Positions 34,955 through 44,989 of a DNA stretch of 54,884 nucleotides are shown here, piece by piece; within the stretch, counting starts at the first letter, position 1, and the number at the start of each line of letters is the position of its first letter. A program made the position numbers and the translations under genes. A model generated the notes under the pieces. It did not search any database and was not told the origin of the DNA. It saw nothing but the letters and a program-made list of their open reading frames with translations. The DNA is from Candidatus Cloacimonadota bacterium (lineage in GTDB: Bacteria > Cloacimonadota > Cloacimonadia > Cloacimonadales > TCS61), in assembly GCA_030445745.1 (NCBI GenBank), contig JASUTE010000010.1:1-54884 (forward strand), given 5' to 3'.

Positions 34955-35775
34955 CGTTCTTGTTTATCTTTTGTTTTTTGGTATTCTTTCAAGGTGATGA
35001 TATAATTTTCTCGCTCAGGAGTTTCCAGCGTTATCTGATCACTGAAATAATCATTTTTATTCACCCTCATCACTTTATTATTGTAGAAGATCTCTTCTCC
35101 AATTTCAGGAAATTTCAGTGCTTTTTTTAAATAGAAATCCTCTTCATAATGCAAACAACAGAGCAAACGTCCACAGGGGCCAGATATTTTAGAAAGATTG
35201 CCCAATAAATTCTGATCTTTAGCCATTTTTATACTAACTTGGTTGAATTTTTTCAGAAAAGTAACACAACAATAAGGTTTTCCGCATGGTCCTATTCCGC
35301 CTAATCTTCTGGCATCTTCGCGACCCGAAGTTTGATGCAGTTCTATTCTGGTCTTAAACTCAGTAGCCAGTTCCCGCACAAAATCACGAAAATCTATGCG
35401 CCCATCTGCTGAAAAGAAAAAGGTCAGCTTATTACCATCCAGTTGATACACAGTTTGCAGAAGTTTCATCTCGAATGGATATTTTTCCTCCATCTTAAGA
35501 AATTTTTCATGCGCTTCTTTTTCCTTGGCTTTCACCCTTTCCAATTGCTTCATATCTTCTTCAGTAGCGATGCGTAATATCTTCTGTGCATCTCTTTTTT
35601 GCATTTTTTCTTCCAGTTCAGCATTGCGTATCGAGCAGTTAACAATCTTACCTATCTCTTCTCCACGCTCAACCTTCACCACTATCATCATATCAGGTTC
35701 TAATTGTAAATCTTTGTCATTTATATAATATCCTGTTCGATTAGTTCTAAATATAACTTCAATGAACTCTTGCAT
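34951..35775 (-). CDS. ricT: RicT/YaaT-like PSP1 domain protein
   Basis: 274 residues with the PSP1 C-terminal domain. Cys-rich motifs GIGPCGKPYCCVTFLKKF and ISGPCGRLLCCLHYEEDFY are the signature of this family, whose Firmicutes member RicT carries Fe-S clusters in the Ric complex that assists RNase Y maturation. The N-terminus has a short beta domain (IEVIFRTNRTGYYI). The partners RicA and RicF are not in the window, so the role here is inferred from the family. Confidence 0.88.
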   Translation of the reverse strand: MQEFIEVIFRTNRTGYYINDKDLQLEPDMMIVVKVERGEEIGKIVNCSIRNAELEEKMQKRDAQKILRIATEEDMKQLERVKAKEKEAHEKFLKMEEKYPFEMKLLQTVYQLDGNKLTFFFSADGRIDFRDFVRELATEFKTRIELHQTSGREDARRLGGIGPCGKPYCCVTFLKKFNQVSIKMAKDQNLLGNLSKISGPCGRLLCCLHYEEDFYLKKALKFPEIGEEIFYNNKVMRVNKNDYFSDQITLETPERENYIITLKEYQKTKDKQER

Positions 35776-35788
35776 AATTTTCCTTTAG

Positions 35789-37012
35789 TTATTTCTTGGA
35801 AGCAAATTTCATTTTGTATATCTGATTGTAAAGCTCTTTTTCCGCTTTTGTTAAACACAAATCACGTCGTTTCTTTACCAAATCAGCAGTTTGCAGAAAT
35901 TTCTCGAATTCGTATCTTGCAGCTTTCTCAGGATTGCCCCATGTAAAATTTCTGACAAAATTGTTTGCATATTTATTTCCAAATATATTACAACCTATTC
36001 CAATTACCGTACCGGTATAAATTGTTGTATTGATAGCTGTTTTACTATGGTCACCGATGTATGTTCCCACAAATGTAGAGTTGGAATCTATTTTTTGGTT
36101 TTGACGATAGGAATACACTTTAACTGAGCTATAATTGTTTTTCAAGTCGCTGTTGTTGGTAGCTGCTCCCAAATTTACCCATTCGCCTAAGTAGCTGTGT
36201 CCCAAAAATCCACCGTGCTGTTTGTTGGAATAAGCTTGAATAATAGTCTCTTCCACTTCCCCGCCCACTTTGCACACTGGCCCAATAGTAGTTCCTTCAT
36301 AGATCTTGGCTAAAGCTTTTATTATACTCCTTTTCCCAATATAGCAAGGACCCTGAATGTAGGAATTCGCCATTATCTTCGCCTCTTCGTCTACCACAAT
36401 AGGCCCGTGCGAAGCATCCAAAACAACTCCTGGATATAGCTTAGCGTTTTCACCCAACCAAATGTTGTAAGGGTCTAATATTGTTACTCCGGTCTCAGTT
36501 TCAAAATAGTTATCCTGATCATAAAAATAGGTTTTAAAATCACTCTGGATGTACTGAGCATTGGCATTTACCAGCTCCCACAAATAGTGCCACAAACAGT
36601 TTTTTTTCAGTTGCTTCTGCGGTAGTTCTGCTACTAAAGCATCTATTTCTGTTATTTGGGAAACAACTTGCGGTAAAACTAGATGGGCAGCAACGATCTC
36701 TTCTTTGTATTTCAAAATTTTATTGGAAAGCGAATCGATCTGTTCCAAAATCTCATCACTGGGTTGCAAACGACTGTTCACAAACAAAACTTCGCCCTCA
36801 TCCAGCTCATTTACCTGCCAATCTTTATGTCTTTCTTTATACATTTCAGCTAAAATCTCTGGAATTATTACTCTAGTTTTTTCATCTTCAAAATAAGACC
36901 GCAGTCGCTGTCTTTGCTTCAAAATTCCCACTCGCAGATCGCCTGTAGAACGAGTTAAAGTGAGGGGATAGAAATTCTCAATCTGTTTATCATCAAAAAT
37001 TACCAGTTGCAT
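35789..37012 (-). CDS. GlmU-like sugar nucleotidyltransferase (alternative GlmU)
   Basis: 407 residues: a degenerate nucleotidyltransferase N-terminus (LVIFDDKQIENFYPLTLTRSTGDLRVG) plus a left-handed beta-helix acyltransferase domain (GENAKLYPGVVLDASHGPIVVDEEAKI; AYSNKQHGGFLGHSYLGEWVNLGAATNNSDLKNNY). This arrangement is the alternative GlmU family (TIGR03991) of FCB bacteria, proposed to make UDP-GlcNAc. It fits the cell-wall neighbours downstream of the PBP1A gene. Confidence 0.75.
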   Translation of the reverse strand: MQLVIFDDKQIENFYPLTLTRSTGDLRVGILKQRQRLRSYFEDEKTRVIIPEILAEMYKERHKDWQVNELDEGEVLFVNSRLQPSDEILEQIDSLSNKILKYKEEIVAAHLVLPQVVSQITEIDALVAELPQKQLKKNCLWHYLWELVNANAQYIQSDFKTYFYDQDNYFETETGVTILDPYNIWLGENAKLYPGVVLDASHGPIVVDEEAKIMANSYIQGPCYIGKRSIIKALAKIYEGTTIGPVCKVGGEVEETIIQAYSNKQHGGFLGHSYLGEWVNLGAATNNSDLKNNYSSVKVYSYRQNQKIDSNSTFVGTYIGDHSKTAINTTIYTGTVIGIGCNIFGNKYANNFVRNFTWGNPEKAARYEFEKFLQTADLVKKRRDLCLTKAEKELYNQIYKMKFASKK

Positions 37013-37022
37013 AGAGCTCCTT

Positions 37023-38585
37023 CTATCTTACTTGAATTATTTGCGGTTTTTTATCTTTAAATTCTGGCATTGCCATGCCCAAGTCAGCATTGATGTAGGT
37101 AGGATCACAAATCACGTATCTTTTGCCATCATAGGAAATAGCATCGCCCGGAATCTCTTCCTGAAATCGTACAGCTGTAGCAACATGGCCAGGATAATCT
37201 AATCCCAAAACTTCCAGTTTCAAAAGTTTCCTAACTAAATAGGAAAACAACACCGACCTATCTTCACAGTCGCAATAAGGATAATACAAAGTTTCTTCTG
37301 GGAAGAACGCTTTTTCACGACCGAATTGCTGGGCATCGGTTTTATATTGGAATCCAGTTTGCACGAAACGCAATAAAATATTAGCTGCTTCAGCCTGGCT
37401 ACGTCCCTCCAAAATTTGTTTCAGCTGTTTCAGAACCTCATATTCCACTTCTCGTTTCATAGGTGAATCGAAATAAATATTCAAGTTCGTATTAGGATAA
37501 ACATCATAATATTCAATATTTTGAGGGTTATAAACCAGTTTTACTTTAAATTCCTCACCTCTGTATTCAAATTCCACTATTTTTTCTTTCAATTGGGAAG
37601 AAAACGCTGGTGCCTGTTGCAAAAACAGGTTCATAGTTTGCTTGGCATCGGCATGATTCCCTTCATAGGTATATAAATTTGCAAATTTAGCAGAATCATT
37701 CTGGAAAGAAACAGCGTAATAACGCTGCCCTTCTACTTTAAGGTAGGGTTTACCAAAAAATACCTGCCCCGAAGCTAATAGCAGTTTTACAGCTTCATCA
37801 TTGTAACCTATCTTGCACTTATAACCAGACTGAGTAAGCATGAACCAGGTGAAAAGTGTGGCTAAATTTTTATCTTCATAAAGCTGTTCGCCTGCTTTAT
37901 ACAGCAGAAGCGCATAGCCCCAGTCATTCAATTCCATATCCTGCTTGAAATTTCGTAACTGCTTCAGAACAGTCTCAAATTCTTTCTGGCTTAACTCTTT
38001 CCAAAATTCTGCAATTTTCTTGTTATCAATTGGTTCTTTTAAATTAACTTGTAAACTTTTATCGTAACCCAATCTCAAATTTTTCTGGAAAAAGTTAATC
38101 TGGATAGCATTAGTAGCTTTAGTTTGGCTAACATTGCCAACTTCCTGCTTCTTCTGTACCTTAGGTTTTGTCACTATTTTTGAAGTAGATTCTGCTTGAG
38201 AGCCAGATTCGGACTGGACTGTGGCTTTATTTTCCAACTTTTTTGTTTCCACTTCTGGTATTTTTTTCTCTTTTGGTAGATCTTGTACAGGAGTAGGTGC
38301 AGGCACTTCTATCGCTTCTACGATATTTTTTTGCGGTAAGGGTTTAGGTTCTTTAATTTCAACCCTAGGAACCTTTATCGGCTTGGGTACTTCATCTAAC
38401 TTTTCACCCTTAAAAACATTAAAAGCCTTCCAATTTTTTTCAAGAAATTCGGCAAACTGCCTATCCTGCTCATTTTTAAACTGTTGCATCTGTTCTTTTT
38501 GTTCTGCTTTCCAGGTCTCATAATCCGATTGTGCCCACAGCAATGTGAATAGCACCAACAATAAAAATAACAAAGCCTTTTTCAT
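37023..38585 (-). CDS. Secreted transglutaminase-like protein
   Basis: 520 residues with a signal peptide (KALLFLLLVLFTLLWAQ). A charged region and a Pro/Lys-rich, probably disordered region (about 60-150) follow, then a helical domain. The C-terminal transglutaminase-like domain has YCDCEDRSVLFSYLVRKL (Cys438 or Cys440), GHVATAVRF (His467) and YVICDPTY (Asp494), which make a Cys-His-Asp triad. Such domains act as proteases or crosslinkers. The substrate is unknown. It lies between the glycosyltransferase and GlmU-like genes and is likely exported. Confidence 0.75.
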   Translation of the reverse strand: MKKALLFLLLVLFTLLWAQSDYETWKAEQKEQMQQFKNEQDRQFAEFLEKNWKAFNVFKGEKLDEVPKPIKVPRVEIKEPKPLPQKNIVEAIEVPAPTPVQDLPKEKKIPEVETKKLENKATVQSESGSQAESTSKIVTKPKVQKKQEVGNVSQTKATNAIQINFFQKNLRLGYDKSLQVNLKEPIDNKKIAEFWKELSQKEFETVLKQLRNFKQDMELNDWGYALLLYKAGEQLYEDKNLATLFTWFMLTQSGYKCKIGYNDEAVKLLLASGQVFFGKPYLKVEGQRYYAVSFQNDSAKFANLYTYEGNHADAKQTMNLFLQQAPAFSSQLKEKIVEFEYRGEEFKVKLVYNPQNIEYYDVYPNTNLNIYFDSPMKREVEYEVLKQLKQILEGRSQAEAANILLRFVQTGFQYKTDAQQFGREKAFFPEETLYYPYCDCEDRSVLFSYLVRKLLKLEVLGLDYPGHVATAVRFQEEIPGDAISYDGKRYVICDPTYINADLGMAMPEFKDKKPQIIQVR

Positions 38586-38597
38586 CTTAACCTCCCC

Positions 38598-39707
38598 TCA
38601 GCGTTTCCATCTGAAGATTTCTAATTGCCCACAAATTGCTACAGCCAGTATATACAAAGGCTGCGCAATAAACCACAAGCCATACATCTTTATCTTTTTT
38701 TTCTCAATTCCAAAGATACTAAAACTCTTGTGTAAATATAACAGATCAGCTAAAATTCTTGCAAGAAATAAAATAAGAGCCAAAGGCCAATTGGTGAAAA
38801 GAACAATCCACGGTAAAATTGTTATTAAAATAAAATCTGCCAAATAAAAAAAGAATTCTGGATTCAATAGTAGTTGCCATTTGTAGTTGGAAGCCCAGCG
38901 AAAACGCTGGTTCAGAAATTGTTTGAAATTTGCAATTGGTTGAGTTTGAACAAAACTATGTTTTATAAAAGAAAACCTGATTTTAAAACCAGCTTTTCTA
39001 AAAAGTTGCATTAAATTAACATCATCGCCAGAAATAAGATGCTTTATCTTCTGAAAACCGCCCACTTTTTCGAAAGCACTTTTGCGATAAGCTATGTTTT
39101 GCCCAGTACTGGAAAAATATTTCCCGGAACTAGTTGCTCCAGCAGCAGCAGCTAATAATAACAAAAAGTCAAAATGCTCATACTTCTGAATCAGCTTACT
39201 TTTTTCCCAGTTTTTTAACTTCGTTTGGGAAAAACCGCTTACCATAGCCACATTAGGTGTAAAATTAGCTACCATAGCTTCAATCCAATACTGGCTAACC
39301 ATACAGTCGGCATCGGTACTTAGAATAATTTCTCCCTGCGCTACCTCTATAGCTTGTGTTAAAGCATTTTTCTTTGGTGATTTTGCCAATTGTCTGTTTT
39401 TTACATTCACAATTTTAAAATTAGCCCATTTTTGAGTAAATTGCTCCACAATCGTTGCTGTTTTATCGGAAGATTCATCGTTGGCTACTATTACCTCATA
39501 TAATTTAGGTGAATAGGTCTGGTTAGCCAAAGCTGTTAGCAAAAAAGGCAGATTTTTCTCTTCGTTCCGCGCTGCTATAACAACTGAAACTGTAGGTTTG
39601 GCATTGCTTATATCTTGGGAATGACTGGTTAAACCCAAATAAAATCTAACAATATAATAGAGGTAAACAACCAGCACCACAATTGAAATAATCGTAAAAG
39701 TATCCAC
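38598..39707 (-). CDS. Family 2 glycosyltransferase (membrane)
   Basis: 369 residues. One N-terminal helix (TIISIVVLVVYLYYIVRFYLG) precedes a GT-A domain with VSVVIAARNEEKNLP, VIVANDESSDKT, ILSTDADCM (the metal DxD-type site), SGDDVNLMQLFRKAG and the QRFRW motif found in processive enzymes. At least two C-terminal helices follow. It may build a surface polysaccharide or glycolipid. The acceptor cannot be told from the sequence. Confidence 0.85.
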   Translation of the reverse strand: MDTFTIISIVVLVVYLYYIVRFYLGLTSHSQDISNAKPTVSVVIAARNEEKNLPFLLTALANQTYSPKLYEVIVANDESSDKTATIVEQFTQKWANFKIVNVKNRQLAKSPKKNALTQAIEVAQGEIILSTDADCMVSQYWIEAMVANFTPNVAMVSGFSQTKLKNWEKSKLIQKYEHFDFLLLLAAAAGATSSGKYFSSTGQNIAYRKSAFEKVGGFQKIKHLISGDDVNLMQLFRKAGFKIRFSFIKHSFVQTQPIANFKQFLNQRFRWASNYKWQLLLNPEFFFYLADFILITILPWIVLFTNWPLALILFLARILADLLYLHKSFSIFGIEKKKIKMYGLWFIAQPLYILAVAICGQLEIFRWKR

Positions 39708-39716
39708 TACTATCTC

Positions 39717-42332
39717 TCACTCCTGTAAAATTTCCTGAAACAAAGTGTCGATCGCATCTATACTTTCCGGATATTCAACATCAGTAGAATCGGGACCATA
39801 GAGCATACTGTCTGGTCGGGTAACATACACGTGATCTTTCATTATCTTGGCACCACGCAAATCGATGCGATCTGGCACATGTTTTACTCGCAATACACTA
39901 TCGCTAGGCCATCTATGAGCTCTTCCACCCAGATAGTAGAAGAGAGAATCGATATCGTTCTGCAAAAATAGCTCTGGATAGAACTTGTATGAGAAATTTT
40001 CTAAGTTAAGCGAATCACGAACAATTACCAGAGAATCCACCCAACCAGGTGCTTTGTAACTCTTTCCATCAACAAAATATAGCAAAGAATCCATATCTTC
40101 TGCCAAATTTAAGGTAGGGAAATAGTTCATACTATCTTTATAAGCAGTATCCAATCTTACATATTCATATTCTGTTGAATCTGGCCACTTATAGGGTTCA
40201 CCTCCCAAATCTATTACCAGTGAATCCATCTCGTTCATACGATAAGCTGTAGGTATAAAGTTATATTCCAAACTATCGGAAAGTGGAGTTGGTTCAGTAC
40301 CAGGCACAAAATATTCTTTTATAGTTTTCTCGTATTCCGATTTTGGCAACAATCCAGTTTCTTTGGAAACTTCTACCGTAACTACCTCATCAGGTTTTTC
40401 AAATTTATATTGGGAAGCATCTACGATAGGCTTGCCTCTATTATTTTTAGGAGATTCCAAATAGATAGCTTTTTTCATAATAAAAGGCCAGGCAGGTAGA
40501 GCAGCCACAGCCCCAGATTGACTTTTACCTAAAGTTCTGGAATCATCAAATCCTACCCAAATACCTGTAACCAATTTCCTGTGGAAACCAATAAACCAGG
40601 CGTCACGAAAATCGTTGGTTGTACCGGTTTTACCCGCAGCAGTCCATTTATAGCTTATCGAGGAATGCTTGCCTACTGCTGGCTGCCATCTAACTCCGCG
40701 GCCAGTTCCTTCATCTACCACCGATTGCAGGAGAGTGGTCATAATGTAAGCTACCGATTCATCTACAACCTTGATTTTTTCTATCTCTGCCGATTCCAAA
40801 ATATTACCTTGGCTGTCTTCAACTCTTCTTATGAAAATTGGTCTCACCCGTTCACCATTATTGGGAAAAGTAGTATAAGCAGTTATCAATTCGTAAGGAA
40901 TAAGATCTAAACTACCTGCAGCCAGTGAATATACCGGAGGGATAGGAGTGGTAATGCCAAAACGACGGGCATAATCTGTCACCTTTTCAGGTCCAAGATC
41001 GTAGATTAATTTAGCTGCGTAAATATTTCGCGATTTTTTTAATCCCTCTCGCAGCCTAGTATAGCCAAAATAGCGATTTGAATAATTATGCGGTTTCCAA
41101 AAAAGGGTATCGCTTTGAATAAAGCTTACCGGTTCATCCTGAATTACCGTAGCTGGTGTGTAACCATTATCTAGAGCAGCAGTGTATAATATTGGTTTAA
41201 AGGCAGAACCGGGTTGACGCCTGGATTGCGTCATTCTATTCAATTTACTGTGATTGAAATTTCTTCCACCTATCATCACCTTCACATAGCCAGTTTGTGG
41301 CTCTATAGAAAAAATACCTCCCTGCACATAATCGGTAGCTATATTAACTGTGTCTACAGGGAAATCGGCATATTTAACTTCATAATCATTTCTGTTTTCC
41401 AGCTTAGTAAGCTGAGCGTTCATTATTGAATCTGCATATTGCTGCAATTGCATATCCAGCGTGGTATAGATCTTCAATCCACCAGTAAAAAGCTGAGTTG
41501 TGCCATACTTTCTCTCTAATTTTTTGCGGATATGCTCTAAAAAATAATCAGCAGCACCGTGATTTATTTCCGGCTCATGCAGCTCTATTTTACTGTTCAC
41601 CGCTTCTGTATATTGCTGCTTTGTAATCACGTTTTCCTGTAGCATTCTTTTTAACACGAAATTGCGCCTATTCAAAGCTCTTTGCGGATATCTAAAAGGG
41701 TAGTACCCGCTGGGCAGCTGGGGCATTCCAATTAGCAGCGCAGCTTCGGCAATATTCAGATCTTTTGCTTCTTTTCCAAAATATTTGGAAGCAGCTATCT
41801 CAATACCATACAAACCTGGCCCGAAAGCTGCCTTATTAAAATAATATTCCAAAATCTCCTGCTTAGAATAGTGCTTTTCAATTTGAACAGCCAGTAAAAG
41901 TTCCTTGATCTTTCTAGGAATTTGCTTATCCAGGGTTAGGAACATATTGCGGGCAAGTTGCTGGGTAATGGTACTGCCACCTTGCGAAAAACTTAGCGTT
42001 TTTATATTGGCTACCACTGCCCGTACAAACCCAAAAAGATCCATACCCCAATGTTGGTAAAAATTATTATCTTCCACAGCTATTAAGCCATCAATAAGAA
42101 AATCTGGTAATTCATTCAAATTGGTAAGCTGACGGCGCTCCACCGAGAAAATATGAATCAACTCATCATTGGTATCATAAACTTCCGAGCCTACTTTCAT
42201 ATCGAAATGGGTTAACTCCGACAGCGGCGGTAATTCTTTACTATAGTAGTAAAAAATTCCTGCTACAGCTCCCATTCCCAAAAAAATTATCGCTAAAAGT
42301 ATGGTTAAATACTTCCAAAAATATCTCTTCAT
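39717..42332 (-). CDS. Penicillin-binding protein 1A with repeat tail
   Basis: Bifunctional peptidoglycan polymerase, 871 residues. A membrane anchor (FWKYLTILLAIIFLGMGAVAGIFYYY) precedes the GT51 domain (AVEDNNFYQHWGMD, QGGSTITQQLARNMFL, KEILLAVQIEKHY-like helix). The transpeptidase has SRRQPGSAFKPILY (active Ser), KSRN and AGKTGTTND. After the transpeptidase, residues 680-871 form an unusual Asp/Ser/Tyr-rich tail with three degenerate ~45-residue repeats built on MDSLxxxxGGxxxxWP. Starts one base before the FucI-like gene ends. Confidence 0.93.
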   Translation of the reverse strand: MKRYFWKYLTILLAIIFLGMGAVAGIFYYYSKELPPLSELTHFDMKVGSEVYDTNDELIHIFSVERRQLTNLNELPDFLIDGLIAVEDNNFYQHWGMDLFGFVRAVVANIKTLSFSQGGSTITQQLARNMFLTLDKQIPRKIKELLLAVQIEKHYSKQEILEYYFNKAAFGPGLYGIEIAASKYFGKEAKDLNIAEAALLIGMPQLPSGYYPFRYPQRALNRRNFVLKRMLQENVITKQQYTEAVNSKIELHEPEINHGAADYFLEHIRKKLERKYGTTQLFTGGLKIYTTLDMQLQQYADSIMNAQLTKLENRNDYEVKYADFPVDTVNIATDYVQGGIFSIEPQTGYVKVMIGGRNFNHSKLNRMTQSRRQPGSAFKPILYTAALDNGYTPATVIQDEPVSFIQSDTLFWKPHNYSNRYFGYTRLREGLKKSRNIYAAKLIYDLGPEKVTDYARRFGITTPIPPVYSLAAGSLDLIPYELITAYTTFPNNGERVRPIFIRRVEDSQGNILESAEIEKIKVVDESVAYIMTTLLQSVVDEGTGRGVRWQPAVGKHSSISYKWTAAGKTGTTNDFRDAWFIGFHRKLVTGIWVGFDDSRTLGKSQSGAVAALPAWPFIMKKAIYLESPKNNRGKPIVDASQYKFEKPDEVVTVEVSKETGLLPKSEYEKTIKEYFVPGTEPTPLSDSLEYNFIPTAYRMNEMDSLVIDLGGEPYKWPDSTEYEYVRLDTAYKDSMNYFPTLNLAEDMDSLLYFVDGKSYKAPGWVDSLVIVRDSLNLENFSYKFYPELFLQNDIDSLFYYLGGRAHRWPSDSVLRVKHVPDRIDLRGAKIMKDHVYVTRPDSMLYGPDSTDVEYPESIDAIDTLFQEILQE

Positions 42333-43202
42333 CTATACCACCATTAAATTTGCCAGGCGGGCAAAAATTTCCAATTCATAGCTCCAATCTCCTGGAATTA
42401 GCACCTGATGATTGCCCAAACTAGCCTGCATCCATCTTTCTATATCTTGATTTAGCTGGATCTTGGCATGAGTGCGGCATAATTGGCTGCTGTAAGCTGG
42501 ATCTTCCAGTACTTTGCCACTTACCAACTGCATTTTTTTGTAATCTTTGCCAAAACGCAGTAGAGTTACCTCTTTTGGCACTAATCTACCCTGCAAGGCC
42601 ACACTCAAATCAGATTCCATATGTGTAACCAATGTGCGGGAGTGTTTATTCGTCAATAATTTTGTAGGAACACTGCAATGTGCCAGCAGTAGTGTGTTAG
42701 TTTTTTTATCTATTTGGGAAGGATTCGCCATCCATACCGACAAACCACTAAAATTATCGGAAGTAAGCAACCACCCGGAAGGTTTGCCTATCATTCCTAG
42801 CTTATGTGTGTGTAATTTATTTAGAACCGAATGAGCAAGAACTATTTTGTCGAGTTTTTGCTTAAATTCAGCTATTTCTGCGTAGATGCGCCCTATTTGT
42901 TCACGATAGCAGGCTTGTACTTTCAAAGCAGCTGCTAAAGAATTTTTGTGCGGATTAGCCCACACTATTGTTTTTCTTTTTTGCATTTTCAAAACTGCTT
43001 CGATCATCCGCTCGCTTCCACTATTAGCAACCGCTATCAAAGGCAGATCGTTCTTTTCTATTTTTTCTGCTACTTGCAGTGCTTTTGCTACTGAATTCAC
43101 GTATAATGCTGGCAGTTCGGAAGTAATTTGCTGAAATTGAGCTTTAATTTGCTTATAGGTGTTTAATTTTGAAAAAACATAGATAAGTTTAACCATATTC
43201 AT
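42333..43202 (-). CDS. FucI/AraA-like sugar isomerase-family protein
   Basis: 289 residues, shorter than true L-fucose isomerases. The C-terminal part follows the family pattern: LLLAHCSVPTKLL, THMESDLSVALQGRLVPKEVTLLRFGKD, LCRTHAKIQL and LGNHQVLIPGDWSYEL. The His and Glu positions that bind metal in FucI appear to be present in THMES and GNH. The N-terminal domain is reduced (KLIYVFSKLNTYKQI; AVANSGSERM). It overlaps the Gx-transporter stop by ATGA. The substrate is unknown, and a non-catalytic role is possible. Confidence 0.55.
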   Translation of the reverse strand: MNMVKLIYVFSKLNTYKQIKAQFQQITSELPALYVNSVAKALQVAEKIEKNDLPLIAVANSGSERMIEAVLKMQKRKTIVWANPHKNSLAAALKVQACYREQIGRIYAEIAEFKQKLDKIVLAHSVLNKLHTHKLGMIGKPSGWLLTSDNFSGLSVWMANPSQIDKKTNTLLLAHCSVPTKLLTNKHSRTLVTHMESDLSVALQGRLVPKEVTLLRFGKDYKKMQLVSGKVLEDPAYSSQLCRTHAKIQLNQDIERWMQASLGNHQVLIPGDWSYELEIFARLANLMVV

Positions 43203-43696
43203 AACTTTCCAAAATGCAATTTTGCGTGCAACAAATAAGCTATGTAGCCAGTAACAACTCCCGTAGCAATTCCTAATAAAATGAGATATGGTGTTATTTT
43301 AAAAACAGCATCCTGGGTTATTAACAGCAATCTGACCATAGCAAGTTGGCCTAAATTATGAAAAACAGCCCCCGCAATGCTTATTCCAACAATACTGAAA
43401 TTTAACTTAGAACAAATTAGTAGTAGCATAACAGTAAAAGAAAGCAAAGTGCCACTTAAAGCCAAAAGTGAGGTGGGACTTACCAGTGTTCCCGAAAACA
43501 AACCCCCAATGAAAATTTTGGCTATCGCTACCACAGCTGCTGCTGCAAATTCACGGCGCCAGAGCAATATTAATACAATTACATTTGCTAAACCTAACTT
43601 CATAAAAGGCAATGGTTTGGGAATAAAATTCTCGACCACATACAACGAAACTGCCAGGGCAGTGAAAAAGGCTAACCTGATTGCTTTATTTTGCAT
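43199..43696 (-). CDS. Gx-transporter / HepS-like membrane protein
   Basis: About 165 residues, largely hydrophobic with five to six membrane helices. AFFTALAVSLYVVENFIPKPLPFMKLGLANVIVLILL is the signature region of the COG4769 family (Gx transporter, also called heptaprenyl diphosphate synthase component I). The ATG at 43696 was preferred over a TTG nine codons upstream, which lies inside the serC terminator hairpin. The ribosome binding site is weak. Probably an ECF-type small-molecule transporter subunit. Confidence 0.7.
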   Translation of the reverse strand: MQNKAIRLAFFTALAVSLYVVENFIPKPLPFMKLGLANVIVLILLWRREFAAAAVVAIAKIFIGGLFSGTLVSPTSLLALSGTLLSFTVMLLLICSKLNFSIVGISIAGAVFHNLGQLAMVRLLLITQDAVFKITPYLILLGIATGVVTGYIAYLLHAKLHFGKL

Positions 43697-43701
43697 ATAA
43701 C

Positions 43702-43730
43702 AAAAATGCGGGTTGAAACCCAACCCGCAT
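43702..43730 (-). terminator. Intrinsic terminator after serC
   Basis: On the minus strand ATGCGGGTT and AACCCGCAT form a 9-bp stem around a 7-nt loop, followed by TTTTGTT. It lies 16 bp downstream of the serC stop and ends just before the start of the Gx-transporter gene. Confidence 0.85.
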
Positions 43731-43746
43731 CCAATTTGTATCTAAT

Positions 43747-44832
43747 TTAACTATTCTTTTTCTCGAATTCTTGCATGAATTCAGCTAACTTTCTGGCTGC
43801 TTCCATAGGCAAAGAATTATACAATGAAGCACGGCAACCGCCCACACTGCGATGACCCTTCAGAGTTAGCAAATCGTGTTCGGCAGCTTCCGCAATGAAT
43901 TTCTTTTCCAATTCTTCGGTAGGAAGACGGAAAGGAATATTCATCATTGAGCGATCTTCTTTCACCACGGTGCCACGATAGAAATCGGAATTATCTAAAA
44001 TATCATAGATATATCCAGCTTTTTCTTCATTACGCTTCTGCATGCCACTCACACCACCATTATCTTCTATCCATTTTAGCACTTTACCAATTACATAGAT
44101 TGCAAAAGTGGGTGGAGTATTGAAGGCTGAATCCTTTTGTATGTGAGTTTGATAATCCATCATTGTTGCTAAACCTTCTCTTTGTTTTTCCAATAACGAT
44201 TTCTTAATAACCACAAAAGTAGCCCCAGCTGGCCCAATATTTTTCTGAGCTCCACCATACATAAGATCGTATTTGGAAAAATCTAACGGTTTACTTAAGA
44301 AATTAGAAGACATATCGGCAATAAGAGGCACTCCAGCAGGTACATCTGGATCTGTTTTCCATTCAGTCCCACGAATAGTGTTGTTGGTAGTTATATGAAG
44401 ATAAGCTGGGTTTTCGGATAGTTGCCATTCTTTGGGAATATAGGTGAAATCTTTGTCTTCCGAACTAGCTGCGATATGCAATTTCTTCCCCATTTTCTTG
44501 ACTTCTTTTATAGCTTTGGTAGACCAAGCGCCAGTGTTGATAAAGTTCGCTTCTTTATCATCTGGTAAGAAGTTCAAAGGGATCATATAAAACTGAGTGC
44601 TGGCTCCACCCTGTAAGAATAGAGCTACATAATCATCGCCCAATCCCATTAATTTTAACATTCTACTACGAGCATCTTCCATTATTTGCTTGAATTCGGT
44701 AGAACGGTGGCTCATTTCTAAAACAGAAAGGCCTTTCCCCTGGTAACTTAAAAGTTCTTGTTGAACTTCCTTCAAAACAGACTCGGGCAATACTGCTGGC
44801 CCGGCACTGAAATTGTAAACACGCTTTACCAT
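43747..44832 (-). CDS. serC: Phosphoserine aminotransferase
   Basis: A 361-residue PLP enzyme of serine biosynthesis that converts phosphohydroxypyruvate and glutamate to phosphoserine. It has NFSAGPAVLPESVL, MSHRSTEF, LFLQGGASTQFYMIPLN, IADMSSNFLSKP and the PLP-lysine region YGGAQKNIGPAG. HRSVGGCRASLYNSLP near the C-terminus is the phosphate-binding motif. Complete length. It is followed by its own terminator. Confidence 0.97.
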   Translation of the reverse strand: MVKRVYNFSAGPAVLPESVLKEVQQELLSYQGKGLSVLEMSHRSTEFKQIMEDARSRMLKLMGLGDDYVALFLQGGASTQFYMIPLNFLPDDKEANFINTGAWSTKAIKEVKKMGKKLHIAASSEDKDFTYIPKEWQLSENPAYLHITTNNTIRGTEWKTDPDVPAGVPLIADMSSNFLSKPLDFSKYDLMYGGAQKNIGPAGATFVVIKKSLLEKQREGLATMMDYQTHIQKDSAFNTPPTFAIYVIGKVLKWIEDNGGVSGMQKRNEEKAGYIYDILDNSDFYRGTVVKEDRSMMNIPFRLPTEELEKKFIAEAAEHDLLTLKGHRSVGGCRASLYNSLPMEAARKLAEFMQEFEKKNS

Positions 44833-44989
44833 AGCTCCTCCATCATTAATTTATTCTGTACTTATCTTAATTTTGCTATATAAAATGCAAGCTTTTTTTT
44901 GGAAAATGAGCCAGATTTTTTTATTATTCGAAAGCTTACTGGTTTTTACCAAAATTTGATATTACTTGACCATAAGAAAAATATTTGGA

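Noticed and set aside
42333-43202. Calling this gene L-fucose isomerase outright
   Set aside because: It is about half the usual length and the N-terminal domains are missing, so only family resemblance is claimed.
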